Assembly: GCA_029962745.1 (NCBI GenBank)
Contig: CM057169.1
Span: forward strand, 15,033,162-15,097,161
DNA from: Echinometra lucunter
Taxonomy: Eukaryota; Echinodermata; Echinoidea; Camarodonta; Echinometridae
Direction: 5' to 3'
DNA: 64,000 nucleotides
In this document: positions 21,305 through 33,110 of the stretch, in pieces
Position numbering within the stretch: position 1 is the first letter of the stretch
Layout of the letters: each line of letters begins with the position of its first letter
Notes under the pieces: generated by a model
The model's database searches: none
What the model saw: the letters and a program-made list of their open reading frames with translations, nothing else
What the model was told of the DNA's origin: nothing
Made by a program: the position numbers and the translations under genes

Positions 21305-24120
21305 ATTTAAAGGAAAAGATACAGGAAAGAGGCATAATTCAGATCGAATACTAAATAAATTCAAAATAAAGTAACAAACTATTATTAAAGAAGTTTTCTA
21401 TCTGTTCTTAAACCGGAGCTTGCATAGTCTGGCAGTTATTAAATCCTTTAAGCAAGTATGACAATGCAAATTACATGTAAGGCTTGTTCACATATGAAAC
21501 AGCAAATCCCCATGTTTGTTTGTTTTTTTCACTCGTAAATGAATGGTTTATATGGCAGCAAAAAAATTCCCATCAAGGCAAGAGGCATGTTTTTTGCATC
21601 CTGGCAGCAAAAAGGTGTGAGCCAATCAAAGTGTTGTAAAGTTAGCGCAAAATGTGACATCACGATTTTCTGCAACTTTTGGCAAAACTCTCCTTTATTT
21701 GGAGAAATTGGAATTGGCACATTAATGCGCATATGTGACGCACCATACATGTATGTGAACACTAGAAAAACCGCTGGGGCTTGCCATTGGATATCTGAAT
21801 AAGCCGTTAGACTTTCCAGGAATATTCTGAAATTTCTCTGAGAAAAAAAAAATTGACATAATCATTTTTCCCAGACACAATCTCTTTTATTGGAATTTGC
21901 CAAATATGACAAGATGGCTGCATGCAATCTCAGCTTTGTCTTCCAAACACAGGTAGAAACTGCTATTATGCATGATTGCCAGTTTGAAGTTTACTCAGAT
22001 AATAACGATTAGGCTTTGTCTGAGGACGCTATACCATCTGAATAAATAGAAGTCCAGACACGTTTGATAATGAGGCAAGTCTCCCATTATGTCTGGGGGA
22101 GCACCTATTAGAGGTCATTTACCTTAGATTCAGTTACTGGAAAACAAAAAGTCCAGATTAATTGCGATGGTTATTTGATAATGCTCCCTCTCTGTCTCCC
22201 GCTTCTATTCAACACACCCATTTGTTGTAATTGGCATGCTTCAATTAAATGTGCAGTCTGTTTTTCTTGCTGCAGAGGCTTCATGGCTCAGGTAAACATA
22301 CGTTGCCAGAATCAAGATTTTTTTTTTTTCCCCTCAAAAAATTGGCACAATACCTTTCGGTCTTTCGGCTTGTTGATGCATCTGTTCCATTGAGTCATTT
22401 GACAGTGAATGCTGCACACATATATACATGAAGTAGTTATTAGTTCGGATTTAAAATATCATAGTGTATGTGGGGAGGAAGAAGGTTGCTGTGGCAAAGT
22501 AATAGTCCATTATGTTGAATCAAGAATATGACAAAGAAAATAAAACTCTATGAAAATAAAGTTAGATGTAAATCAAAAAAAACTTTTAGCACTGCATTTT
22601 GCTAGCATGTGTACATACCTATAACAGAGCGCAGTACATTGTGTAAATCAATTTTTCAGCCATCCCCTCTCCCCCCCCCCCCCTTTCCTTTTTTAGGTAA
22701 ATTTTTGATAGGATACAACCATATTTATAGTCTATTATAAATAATGTTGTGACTATCACTGTTTAGTACTCGTACTGTTTGCTCTATACGTATTATATCC
22801 TGTACATGTAATTGTTTAAGACATTGCCAAAGTACATGTACGTGTACTTACTTAGTGCCCTGTCTATGGGCAAATCTGGCAAAATGTGTCCATTGCATCA
22901 TATTGCCAAGTTGCTTGACGTACATATTAGAACATTTCCAACATCCTTGTCACATCCTGCCCATCATGGGGTATTTTACTATATCACAGAGAATTATTTC
23001 TAAAAACTGGGTTGAAAATGAAGGTGCATGTACATGTACAGTTGTATTTTGTGAGAGCTTGTCAAAGATGACAAGGAACACACATCACTTGTGCTTAAAG
23101 TAATCCCTTATTTGAAAAGGGTAATACATGTACATTCATTGGTGATGCACTGATATTATGGCCATAAGTCCAAATTAGGCTGATTGTCTCCACGTCCATC
23201 TGTGTGGCCCCACAGCCCCAAAGTCACGTCATGTTTCCACCGCCTACTCTGGCCACTTGGGTAATACAACGGGAGGATTTCAGTCCATTATCTCATTAGC
23301 TTTCAAGTAAGACTGTCTGCAACTATTTTCTTTAGAAAAAGTAGAATTTATGGAATATATTTTGATTGTATGCCTGTCCCATCCACCTCTAAATGATTAT
23401 ATCTTTGGGGTTGAGGGAAAAGAAGGGGGATTTCTGCCAGATGTGGCATGGAAACAGAATAGGGTCATTTTAGATTGTCATTCCTGAAACTCCTTCCGGT
23501 TTTTTTTTTTTTTTATTCCGGCCCAGTATCGTCTATTGAATACCGATACCTGTATGTGCGGAGAAGTACTAGAGACTGATAGTTCTGTTATTTCAACAGG
23601 AAAAGGAGGATAACGTATCAGTACTCATCACAAATTCAGAATACCATATGGTTTGTTACAAAAATACACAATTTAAGTACTATAGTTTTTAGGTTACTGG
23701 TTTTTCCTGATTTCATGCTCTGTCACCTTTCTGTTCAAAAGCTTGTTTGTTTGTTGTTGGGTTGTTGTTGTTTTTTTTTTTGGGGGGGGGTGATTTCAGA
23801 ACTTTTTGAGTTACTGACGTACGCTGTACATTTGTTGGTGAGATGTATTCTCTCTTTTTTTTGGTGAAATGTTTCTTTGTGTGTTTTGTTTTGTTTTACA
23901 TCTTTTGTTCTTTTTGTTTTTGTCTGTGTATTGGTTTTTATTTCTGTGTTAGCTTTTATTTCCATTCTGTTTGATAAAGGAAGCACTTTTTGTATGTACA
24001 TGTACACATACTGAAGGTACAGTTGGCACACTAGTGAAGGGGAACTTACAGGGCTGCAGCTCCTGTAACTGTGCCCTTTTAATTATTTTTTTTTTTTTAT
24101 TGAAGGTACATGTAGAGCTT
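21305..24120. other. Intergenic sequence, no gene seen
   Basis: No supported exon. 21900-22130 and 23160-23320 are more complex than average and could hold regulatory DNA. C-run at 22671-22684, G-run at 23781-23790, T-runs at 22319 and 23501. Short open frames are featureless. Confidence 0.35.
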
Positions 24121-24124
24121 GCAG

Positions 24125-25215
24125 TATTGGTTGTTTACTGCTTTCATTCCCTGTCTCAGTTGATCCTGTCTTTTTGGTTTTGAGTATACTTTTGTTACTC
24201 AAAATATGGTTTAATGCCCTTTTTCTCAGAAAATTATACAACTCTATTAATGATGTTTTATGGATGCCAGAGCCGGCAAAAGTGGCTGTTTACTGCTTTC
24301 ATGAAAGATGATTGTTGATGTTTTCTATCATTTTTCAGTTCTCTCCCTTTGAATTTGCATTTTCTTTTTTTTTGTCAAATGAAATGTTTTTGGGTTTTTT
24401 TTTGTTTCTTAGAATATTATACGACTCAATTAACTATTCTTCATTTATGGGGGGGGGGGGCTGGGAGAAGTGTGTATTTACTGCTTTCATGAAAAATAAG
24501 TTTTAATGTTCTTCTTTTTCCCTAATCCTCTCCAATTGACTTTGCATCTACTTTTGTGATTCAAATAAAAAAAGTGTTCTTTTGTTTTTTTAGAATATTA
24601 TATGACTCAATTAACTATTCTTTATTTATGGGAGAAAAGTAGTTGTTCACTGCTTTCATAAAAAGTAATTTGTTAATGTTCTTTATTGTTTCCTATCCTC
24701 CCCTTTGATTTTGCATCTGCTTTTGTGAGTCAATTGAAAAAAAGAGTTCTTTTGTTTCTTAAAATATACAGCTCAATTAACTTTTTGTTATTTATGGGGA
24801 AAAAAGTGGCTGTTTACTGCTTTCATAAAAATAATTTTAATGTTAATTGTTTTCTAATCCTCTCCCATTGATTTTGCAGATCTGCTTTTGAGAGTCAAAT
24901 GAAAAGTGTTCTTTTGTTTCTTAGAATGTTATGTGACTCAATTAACTATTCTTTATTTATTGGGGAGAAGTGGCTGTTTAGTGCTTCCATAAAAAGAATT
25001 TCAATGTTCTTTATTGTTTCCTAATCCTCTTCCATTAATTTTTACATCTACTTTTGAGAGTCAAATGAAAAGAGTTATTTTATTTCTTAGAATATTATAT
25101 AACTCAATTAACCATTCTTTATTCATGGAGGAGAAGTGGCTGTTTACTACTTCCATAAAAAGAATTTTAATGCCCCGTATTGTTACCTTATATCTTCTAT
25201 GCAGATTTTATCCTG
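24125..25215 (+). repeat. Tandem array of ~168-bp units (about 6.5 copies)
   Basis: The phrase GTTTACTGCTTTCAT or a close variant occurs at about 24133, 24288, 24474, 24644, 24812, 24975 and 25142, spaced 155-186 bp. Each unit also has 'ACTCAATTAACTATTCTTTA' and a 'TTTTGTTTCTTAGAATATTA' phrase. Units are diverged by substitutions and homopolymer length changes, so the array is old. Confidence 0.85.
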
Positions 25216-25269
25216 TTGATTCTCACCAAATGGAATTTATTGCATTTAACATAATCTTCCTGTTGTCAC

Positions 25270-25990
25270 CAGCCATTCTGTCTAATGGACCCCATTAATG
25301 AAATGCATGCTTGCAACCCAAAACCCACGTCTATTCCGCTCAATCCGACGTAGTCACTGAAATTTAATTGAACTGCAGAGGCATCTTAGTGCCAAACACG
25401 ATGGGTAAAACACGCACCGACAAATGCTATGCATTTTGTATCTTTGGACTTGTATATTGCAGTACCAGCCTTTTTTTTATTACACGTGTACATGATGTTA
25501 TAGGAAGAAGAAGATTTTATTCCATGTCGGATGGGTTTCACTCATTCCGGAATATCCTCGAAACGACATGGCTTGGTAGGCGTTACAAGCTACACGCTTT
25601 ATTATCCCTGATGCTCGGTGTCGTGGTGTAGCTCGTGGCCGGGAGTCTGGAGAATTGCCCCTCGGAGACAGTTTCTCTTTGATTAATTTGGCGTCGATAA
25701 GGCACAGGAAATGGGAAGTAAAACAGCATTGGAAGAAGCTAATGCTGCTAGTCTGGTATCGCAGACACTTCCTTTTTATTTTTCCTTTTAATTTAAGAAT
25801 CAGGGTGTTACTTTGGACGGCGTCATCCGACATTAGTCACGTCTTGATATTCAAGGCACTGTCACTTCAGTTGAAAAATAGAATATCTTTCAAGAAGGAG
25901 GGAGGGAGGGTAATGGCAAAGTTTATTTCAGTTCAGGCTCTTAAATCTTTTCTTCCCCTTTTAAATGTAGCCATAACAATTGCAGTGTTT
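25270..25990. promoter_or_regulatory. Candidate conserved non-coding island
   Basis: Complex, CpG-containing sequence between an old satellite and AT-rich spacer, with TAAT-type cores (CCATTAATGAAATGCATGC, GATTAATTTGGCG). No frame across it shows a known domain; open frames on both strands overlap. Regulatory function is an inference from composition only. Confidence 0.3.
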
Positions 25991-25999
25991 TGCTAAAGT

Positions 26000-26440
26000 C
26001 CTCAAAAGAGGTTTTCAAAAGGTCCTCTTTCATTACTTTAGTTAGAATGAAAATAATGAAAGAACTTCATTTCTATTCTTTTCCAAATTGGTAATATTCA
26101 TCTTGAAGATGAAGTGTGATTTTATGATTTTTTTAACATAAATGTCATCCACAGAGAATTTGCTTTGTTTTTCTTTTGTTTTTGTTTTTGTTTTTATATT
26201 CATTTATTTAATTTCATGTGTGTTTTGTTTGTTTATTTTGTTTTCCTAAGAGGTAATACCCATCTGGCTGTTAGCTGAATACACTTATTTAATCATTAAA
26301 CTAATTTTCTAAAATCAAAAGTAGAATCAGCAAATCACTTTGAACTAGTGAGCACAGAAGTTACTGGAAACATTCTTCATCAACCTGTAGTCATATAGAC
26401 AGGCAGACTAAAGTAAATAAATAAAGGAAAGTAAGTGGGC
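26000..26440. other. No gene seen
   Basis: AT-rich spacer with T/G-rich stretches near 26165-26245. Confidence 0.4.
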
Positions 26441-26445
26441 TGCAG

Positions 26446-26493
26446 CCTTTGATTCAAGCCAGCAATCTCCTGAGTGATAAGGGTCGATCAAAG
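26446..26493. promoter_or_regulatory. Inverted pair of TCF/LEF-like sites
   Basis: CCTTTGAT (26446-26453) and GATCAAAG (26486-26493) both match the TCF/LEF consensus, facing each other within 50 bp. They sit in a complex non-repetitive island that runs to about 26690. Binding is not demonstrated. Confidence 0.3.
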
Positions 26494-26706
26494 TAAATGC
26501 AAGGGACTATTGGGAGGAAGTGAAGGTTGACCAGTCAGGAAATATATGCCGTTTAGCGTCGTTTACTCCCGAGAACTACAATGCATTCGTTGGCATGACA
26601 TTGTCTGATTCTCTTGAAAATGAAGGTAGCGTGGACTGACCCTTTTCATATAAGGAGATTGCTGGCTGGCAGCCCAATTGTGTTTCTTGATTTCTTTTTT
26701 ATCCTT

Positions 26707-26829
26707 TCCGTCTGTCTGTTAAATGTCTACCTGCCTGTCTGTGTGCCTGTTGTCTGTCTGTCTGTTGTCTGTCTGTCTGTTGTCTGTCTGTCTGTCTGCC
26801 TGTCTGTTGTCTGTCTGTCTGTCTGTCTG

Positions 26830-26865
<36 letters not shown>

Positions 26866-27045
26866 TTACCTGCCTGTCTGTTGTCTGTCTGTCTGTCTGT
26901 TTACCTGCCTGTCTGTTGTCTGTCCATCTGTCTGTCTATCTGCCTGTCTGTTGTCTATAAGTCTGTGTGTCTACCTGCTTGTCTGTTGTCTGTCTGTCTG
27001 TCTGTCAGTCTGTCTGTTTGTCATTGTCTGTCTGTCTTGTGTTTC
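26707..27045. repeat. (TCTG)n tetranucleotide tract
   Basis: TCTG repeats interrupted by CC and TTG steps. The 167- and 114-codon Cys/Leu/Ser/Val frames are artefacts of the repeat. Confidence 0.95.
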
Positions 27046-27059
27046 ACATTACCTGGACA

Positions 27060-28345
27060 GAATATAAATTACATGAGTAATATATGTTTGATTCATGAAT
27101 TAAATTTTGGAATGTGATTTGATCCTTCATCACTTTTTCAACCTTTTGAATACTAAGTGCGAGATAACTCAATCTGGGATCTATGGAAAATGCATGCTAT
27201 AAGCCTACTGAAATCAAAACACGCTCAATGGCTTAATCACCAGGCAATAACAGTTTGGACCAAAGTTTTTTTTTAATGTTTTAATTCAGTTGATTTTTAT
27301 TATTTATTTTCATTTTGTATGATGTTAAGGGGGATGGGGAGGAAGGGGGTTGCATCATTCTTAGTAAATTTGAGATACCATTTAGACCATCACTAACTTC
27401 AAGTTGCCTGTCGTTTCGAAACCTAAGCTTAAGGTTATCCTGTAGTTTCAGGTCGTGTGACATACTCATGGTTTCAAAACTGTAAGTTTATTTGTAGTTT
27501 CAAAACCATAAGTAGTCTTATGGTTAACTCCAAAACTACAAGCAGTGGGTGTCCTGACTTCAGCTCACATTTACTAGTCTGTACATAGCAAAAAATTTAT
27601 GTGTACACTGTAGCCTTACTATGCCAGTCTCTGGCTGTTTCTAAAGCAGCTACGTGTACAGCTCAGCGAATACATTTAAGGTAGCTTACAGTTCAGAGAC
27701 CTTTTATTTCAATCAACAAAGATTTGAGCCTGCAAACTATTCCATTACAGATGCAGGCTACTTGCTTGTAGTTTCAAAACTTTGAGCGATTGTTCTTGCC
27801 TTATTTCCACGTGACCCCTCTCCATTGTTTACCCCCCCCCCCCCCTATACTGTTTAAAATGTCAATTATCACTAATTTTGAAATTCCAAGCCTATGATAG
27901 CCCATGCAAAATTATTACTGGAACACCTGGGTGTTTTTAAATTACTGGCATTTAAGTTTTTGGTGCTCATTTAGAACAGGAAAAAAAGAAGAGTGAGGTT
28001 GTTATTATTATTACATGTATCCTGTAATTCACTGCAGAAAGTAATTGATGTGGTCATGTGACCATGAATGTATGTGGAACTGTAAAATGTAGAAGGCTAG
28101 AAAAATTTGAGTACATTTACATTTGGGGCCTAACCGCACATGTGCCTGCTGCTGTACTGCAGTCTTCCTAGATAGAGCACTTAGCAAATCCTGAAAAAAT
28201 AATGTCTTTTGTTCATAATGTATTACAATTGCTAGTAGCCTGCAGGCCTACAAACAATACTACAGTCCTCCACGTATGCTGGTGGTTGGCCTATACAGGA
28301 CATGTACAAGTATGAATGATCTGTTTTTATAGGGCTATGACGTTT
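27060..28345. other. Intergenic sequence, no gene seen
   Basis: A degenerate cluster of 'GTTTCAAAAC(T/C)' phrases lies at about 27410-27780 (27469, 27498, 27771 and partners), suggesting an old minisatellite. C-run at 27832-27845. Confidence 0.35.
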
Positions 28346-28350
28346 GATAC

Positions 28351-28403
28351 ACCCAATTTGTGTTTTTAAAATTTGTGTTTTTCTTTAAAAACACAAATTG
28401 GGT
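28351..28403. repeat. Perfect 20-bp-arm hairpin
   Basis: ACCCAATTTGTGTTTTTAAA at 28351-28370 is exactly inverted at 28384-28403, loop 13 bp. The absence of any mismatch points to a recent origin. Confidence 0.9.
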
Positions 28404-28409
28404 CTGTTT

Positions 28410-29305
28410 TTCTCAGCTCCCAGCTTGTTTTCTGTATTATGCTTGCTATGCATGCACACTGTACAGTACATATTATGCTACATGTACATGTAATGTATGT
28501 ATATTCACCATACTGCCTAACTTTGATGAAAGGAAGCAACTATCATTCGAAATTTGTCAAAACGAGGAAACCACCTAGAACAGAGAGTTTGAACAATAAC
28601 AGTAGTTATCAATAATGCCTGCCCACATCATACACATACATGCATGTATATAAACATTGTTACGAGTAACTCCTGGTATTGCAAAAGTTTCAGTGTCTTT
28701 TGAATTACATGTGTAGAAAAACATATGAAATTAACATGTATGCACTTTGATATGATTAATATTGCATCAACTGATATTAACATTATTGGAAAACAATTTA
28801 ACTTTCCTGTTTACTGTAAAACTAAAAATTGACCCATGGATGAACAAACTTGTGTACACGTACCTTCACTGGGTATATAATGCAGCTTGGATAATAGGCT
28901 TTTACGGTAAGTTGGTAAGTCGTTCAGCGGGGAAAGTTTGATTGATTCAGATGAGCCCATTGATCCAAGATAGAGTTACGCTTAAAGTACCTTTTAACAC
29001 CATCTTGAAAGGGCATTTGAGAAAACTTGCTGCAAAGTTTCACAGGAGAGAAATTGACTTTCTGTTGTGATATTGATCACGGCTTCCTGTGAATTTTGAA
29101 AGGCTTTAAAGGGGCATGTCCAGAATTATAGAAAGTGGGTCAACATTACAGATTACAGTGGCTGCCATTGTTCCTTTGAAAAAATGAAGTAAGTAATGGC
29201 CAGTCTTCTACTTCTTGCTTACATTACTTCATGTACAGTGTATTTCTTTTGAAGTATACTTAATGAATTTAAACAAATGTAATGAAAGGTATTTCTTGAT
29301 GCCAA
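28410..29305. other. No gene seen
   Basis: AT-rich spacer with TACATGTACATG near 28480. Confidence 0.4.
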
Positions 29306-29308
29306 AGC

Positions 29309-29730
29309 AACACTAAAATTGTGATTTCTCGAGTAACGCTGGAGTTTCATGCACATACCCTAACATCAGGCTGTAATGGCTCGAGCTAGAATTGCAGAGC
29401 TCAAGTTGATGTAGATGCAATTGCATGCTTCAGCGGAGTTCAGGCTTATACCAAAGGTCCCAAAATACATGTAGCGGGCTAATCTTGAAGCTCGAGCTGA
29501 TGAGGACTTATCTAATGAGAACACTAAAATTGTGATTTCTTGAGTAACGCTGGAGTTTCATGCACATCAGGCTGTGATGGCTCGAGCTAGATCGCAAATT
29601 GCTGAGCTCAAGCTGATGTAGATGCAATTGCATGCTTCAGCGGAGTTCAGGCTTATAGTCCCAAGGTCCCAAAATAGCAGGCTAATCTTGAAGCTCGAGC
29701 TGATGAGGACTCGTCTGATGAGAACACTGT
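29309..29730 (+). repeat. Two tandem copies of a ~210-bp unit (family F)
   Basis: Both units begin ACACTAAAATTGTGATTTCT and end in GAAGCTCGAGCTGATGAGGA. They are close to identical except for small indels. Relatives of the same unit form the outer arms of the element at 47155-48045. Confidence 0.88.
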
Positions 29731-29937
29731 AATGAATCAAGGAATGGGGTTGAGTATAAACAGGTGGTCTTTCTAAGCAGGGTTTGACTGTAGATGCTTT
29801 TGATTGAGTTGATGATTCCAGCCAACTTTCTTAAGACAAACTACCTTGGCAGAGTTGGTGTTCGCAAAAGGAAACATTTGATTTCCCTGGGGCATCAAGT
29901 GCAGTGAAATATGAAATGTAATCTTAGCATCCGAATA

Positions 29938-29958
29938 AGGTCACTCCCATTGTGACCT
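29938..29958. promoter_or_regulatory. Inverted repeat of nuclear-receptor half-sites
   Basis: AGGTCAC and GTGACCT form a perfect inverted pair with a 7-bp spacer, followed by a GATA-type CTTATC. Nuclear-receptor half-sites are AGGTCA; binding is an inference. Confidence 0.3.
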
Positions 29959-29964
29959 CTTATC

Positions 29965-30570
29965 ACTCATAGCCACATTTTGGTTGGAGGGTTTCCTTTT
30001 TTTCTAATGCTTGGCTTTGTTTGACACTTTCTGAGGTAACTATTGCTGGTGGCATTTGCTCTGCAAGACTACAGTCAATTCCAAATTCTGTCTGAATTCC
30101 CATCTACATGTATGCTCTTGGACCTTCATGTTAAAGTCATGTAGCACTAAAAGAAAAAGTAATTATGATAGTAATGTAAAAACTTGAAGGGAAACTGGAA
30201 AAAGTGATGTACAGTAAGAAGTCTACGATGTGCTGCGAAAGCTCCTGTTGTGCTTAAAACTATACAACTTGTACAATGATGTGACATGATCAAAGCTATG
30301 CTTTTAAGGTATTTAATGATGGGGATTTCGTGATTTCTAATGCATCACCTAATCCTTAAACCAAACCGATTAACTGACTGAAAGTTTTAATAGAGGATGT
30401 TAGTCCCCTCCTACCCCACCCCTTCTTGTATGACAGGGGCGGCACCAGGGTATTTTGATAGGACAAGGGGCAAGATGACCCAAAGGGGAATTTATTGACT
30501 TTTTGAATGAACACATAGGGGTATTATAGAGTTGCAAGCCCCAAGCCTCTCTTTCCTCACCCTCTTTTTC
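29965..30570. other. No gene seen
   Basis: Ordinary AT-rich spacer. 30430-30480 has a GGGGCGGCACCAGGG phrase with an inverted partner near 30760 (CCCCCTGTAGCACCGCC), possibly a foldback around the polypyrimidine tract. Confidence 0.35.
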
Positions 30571-30577
30571 CTTCTTC

Positions 30578-30700
30578 CTCCTCTTTTTTCTTCTTTTTCT
30601 CCTCTTTTTTCTTCTTTTTCTCCTCTTTTTTCTTCTTTTTCTCCTCTTTTTTCTTCTTTTTCTCCTCTTTTTTCTTCTTTTTCTCCTCTTTTCTCTTTTT
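30578..30700. repeat. 20-bp polypyrimidine minisatellite
   Basis: About six copies of TTCTTTTTCTCCTCTTTTTT. The Lys/Glu frame on the minus strand is a product of the repeat. Confidence 0.9.
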
Positions 30701-31059
30701 TTTTTTAACCATTTGAAATGTCATGGGGGAAGGGGCATTCACCCCCTGCCCCCCCCCCCTGTAGCACCGCCTCTGTTGCATGATGCCCTCGTGTGAACAT
30801 TCTTTAACGACTCAAGTGTTTAAAAACCATTAAACAGCCAAACAGGATATGAGTCTGCACTGATAGGACACACGCCCATAAACTTGGAAATGAAAAAAAA
30901 GTAGAAAATTGCTCTCCATCCCCCAAAGATGCTCGTCGTGCCTAAAAGTTTGAATGTGATTGAAAATTTACCTGATTTGCCTCGAAGCCCGAATCACTTT
31001 GATCAAATAAATCCATCCCCAGGCTCTAGTCATCATTTCAGGGAATGTAATTTCTGCCT

Positions 31060-31182
31060 GCCCCCCCCCCCCCCCCATCATCCTTCCATCTCTCTCTCTC
31101 TTTCTTTCCTTATCCTTTCTCTCTCTCTCTCTCTCTGTCAGCCTCTCTCCCACCTCCTTCCCCACTCCCAGTCTCCATTCCT

Positions 31183-31233
<51 letters not shown>

Positions 31234-31312
31234 TTCTCTCTCATTCTCCATCCTCTCCCTCTCTCTTTCTCTCTGTCTCTCGCTCTCTTTCTCTCTTTTC
31301 CTCTTTTTTTTT
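31060..31312. repeat. Poly-C run and (TC)n tract
   Basis: C-run at 31062-31076, followed by nearly continuous CT dinucleotides to 31312. It explains the long Ser/Leu frame on plus and Arg/Glu frames on minus. Confidence 0.9.
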
Positions 31313-31459
31313 TCTGTTTTGGTAATAAACCGCTTTTGGCTGACAATCGGAGCTTTCTTCATCAGCTTTTGCATGCTCCGGTGCTTCACAGAGGGTACAA
31401 GTACAAGTACGATGATGCAGGGATGGGTAAACGGATCTCATGGGGGCGTCGAACCATGA

Positions 31460-32375
31460 TTAAAGTTAACTACCTTACGGCACAAGTGCAGCATATTCCA
31501 TAATCTGCTCTAGCAAAACAGATTGATATAGCTTTCTGCCTGCATACGGTTTGCCTTCAATCATCTTTATGGTTTTGTCTTGTCTGCATGGAACCAAAAG
31601 TGCATTAACTAATGGAACTTTACACAGTGTTAATGCCCTTTCAGCACTGGGGCTGAGACAACGTTTTATCTGCATCATGAATTTCGCATTGTAAGGCAGT
31701 AAAAAGCACCATCCTAAACAAGTGCTCTCTCAAGGCATAAATTTCATGTCATCTCCAAGAATTAGCCTCTCCACTCATGATGTCTTCTGGCGCCTCGAAA
31801 AATCATACTCCTCATCACAGAAATAATCTTACTGTAGTCTCTGGAACAACAGCCTCTTCTAGTGCAAGCACATCAGCTGTAACATAATTTCTATTTTTGT
31901 TTTTTCTTGTTGCTGCTGTTGTTGTTTCTTATGTATTTTTGTTTACATGTGTTTATAAAGAAACCCATTAAACCAAGGTAATAGAGTACATGGCATATTG
32001 GTTCATGGCAAATTTATATTTCTGATTGAAGTTTGTTTGTTTTCTTATTTTAATGGTACTTGTGTAAGGCATGGTGTTAATAATCTTTCCAAATACACGA
32101 ACATTCTTTCTTTCTTTTTTCTTTTGATATGATGTCTTTTGTGGATGTGAATTTGTATGAGTGTGATTTCCTTGGGGTTACATACACTGGTTTTTTTTTT
32201 TTTGGGGGGGGGGGGAGAATGTCTTTGGCTGTTTTTTTTTTCTTTTATATTCCTGTTTTTGTTTGTTTTTAACCAGGGTAGGTTTTTTCAATTCAGCTAA
32301 AGAAGCGTTGTCTTTCCTGTCTGTATTCATGTTGTTTAATTGATTCTGATTAATAGTTTAATTTTCTTTATTTTC
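31460..32375. other. No gene seen
   Basis: AT-rich sequence with G-run at 32204-32217. It would be intron if the exon candidate that follows is real. Confidence 0.4.
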
Positions 32376-32383
32376 ATTTGCAG

Positions 32384-32475
32384 CTACCATAGGTGAGGTA
32401 CACATGCACAAACACGTGCATAAATCAGGACCTACCAGCAACACTGTGATGGACACAGATAGTGAGGACCCTTGA
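32384..32475 (+). CDS. Candidate terminal coding exon, unidentified protein
   Basis: A good acceptor (TTTTCTTTATTTTCATTTGCAG, last 20 bases pyrimidine-rich) precedes a 92-nt stretch. Read with two leading bases, it gives a 29-residue tail rich in His/Lys then Asp/Glu: it includes 'HMHKHVHKSG' and ends 'DTDSEDP' before TGA at 32473-32475. The other two frames hit stops at once. An acidic C-terminal tail is plausible for a real protein, but 29 codons without a stop can arise by chance, and no upstream exon was recognised. No family can be named. Confidence 0.25.
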
Positions 32476-32681
32476 CAGTAAGGAAATACTAGAGGGGTTC
32501 GCTGATTGAAAGCCTTACTGGGAGCAGGAACTCTCGGATACTCTTTCCCTTTTTCGGCTCGTTTCCCGTAGTAATAGCCCTCTCGGTAAGTAAACTTGAC
32601 TCGTGTAAGGGAGACATTGGCAGGAAGCTAATGAGGTTTTCAACACCTTTGCTGTACTTTAAAAAAAAAGATTGGTTATAC

Positions 32682-33110
32682 AGAGCTGCCAAGTAGTAGG
32701 ATTTTATCCTATTTAGTAGGATTTTTTGGAGAGAATATGACAATAGGATTTTTCCCATGAAAATAGGATTTTTGAAAGTTCTGTCATTGATTCTTTATTA
32801 CCTTTATTTTATCTTATTTTCATATTATTTTATCAACATTTAAGTTTATCCCAATGCTCGGTGTACTCTATTTTGTACTGTAGATCATTTTCAATATTGA
32901 AGTACAATGTAGAAGAGTTAGGATCAAAATAATTAAGTAAGTCATACATATTATTAATATTGTATTTTCTTTAGGATATCATAGAGAGTGAAAGGGGAAT
33001 CACATTGTCATATTTTTTTAATTTTCATGCAAAAATAGGATTTTGGGCATGAAAATAGGATAAAAGGAAGTACAGAATAGGATTTTTTTCCAGTTGGGGT
33101 TGGCAGCTCT
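32682..33110. mobile_element. hAT-type MITE, 429 bp, with perfect 8-bp target duplication
   Basis: Ends AGAGCTGCCAA and TTGGCAGCTCT are exact inverted repeats, flanked by the identical 8-mer GGTTATAC (32674-32681 and 33111-33118). An 8-bp duplication with (C)AG-type ends is the hallmark of hAT elements. Internally it repeats TAGGATTTT about eight times near both ends. There is no transposase. Confidence 0.9.

Noticed and set aside
22275..22290. 16-nt microexon between TTTTTCTTGCTGCAG and GTAAAC
   Set aside because: Splice-like signals are attractive, but 16 nt carries no coding evidence and no neighbouring exons are seen.
25368..25996. Several 87-113-codon frames on both strands
   Set aside because: They overlap each other in a complex island without any recognisable domain; regulatory DNA is at least as likely.
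26614..27117. 167-codon Cys/Leu/Val/Ser frame
   Set aside because: It is the translation of (TCTG)n.
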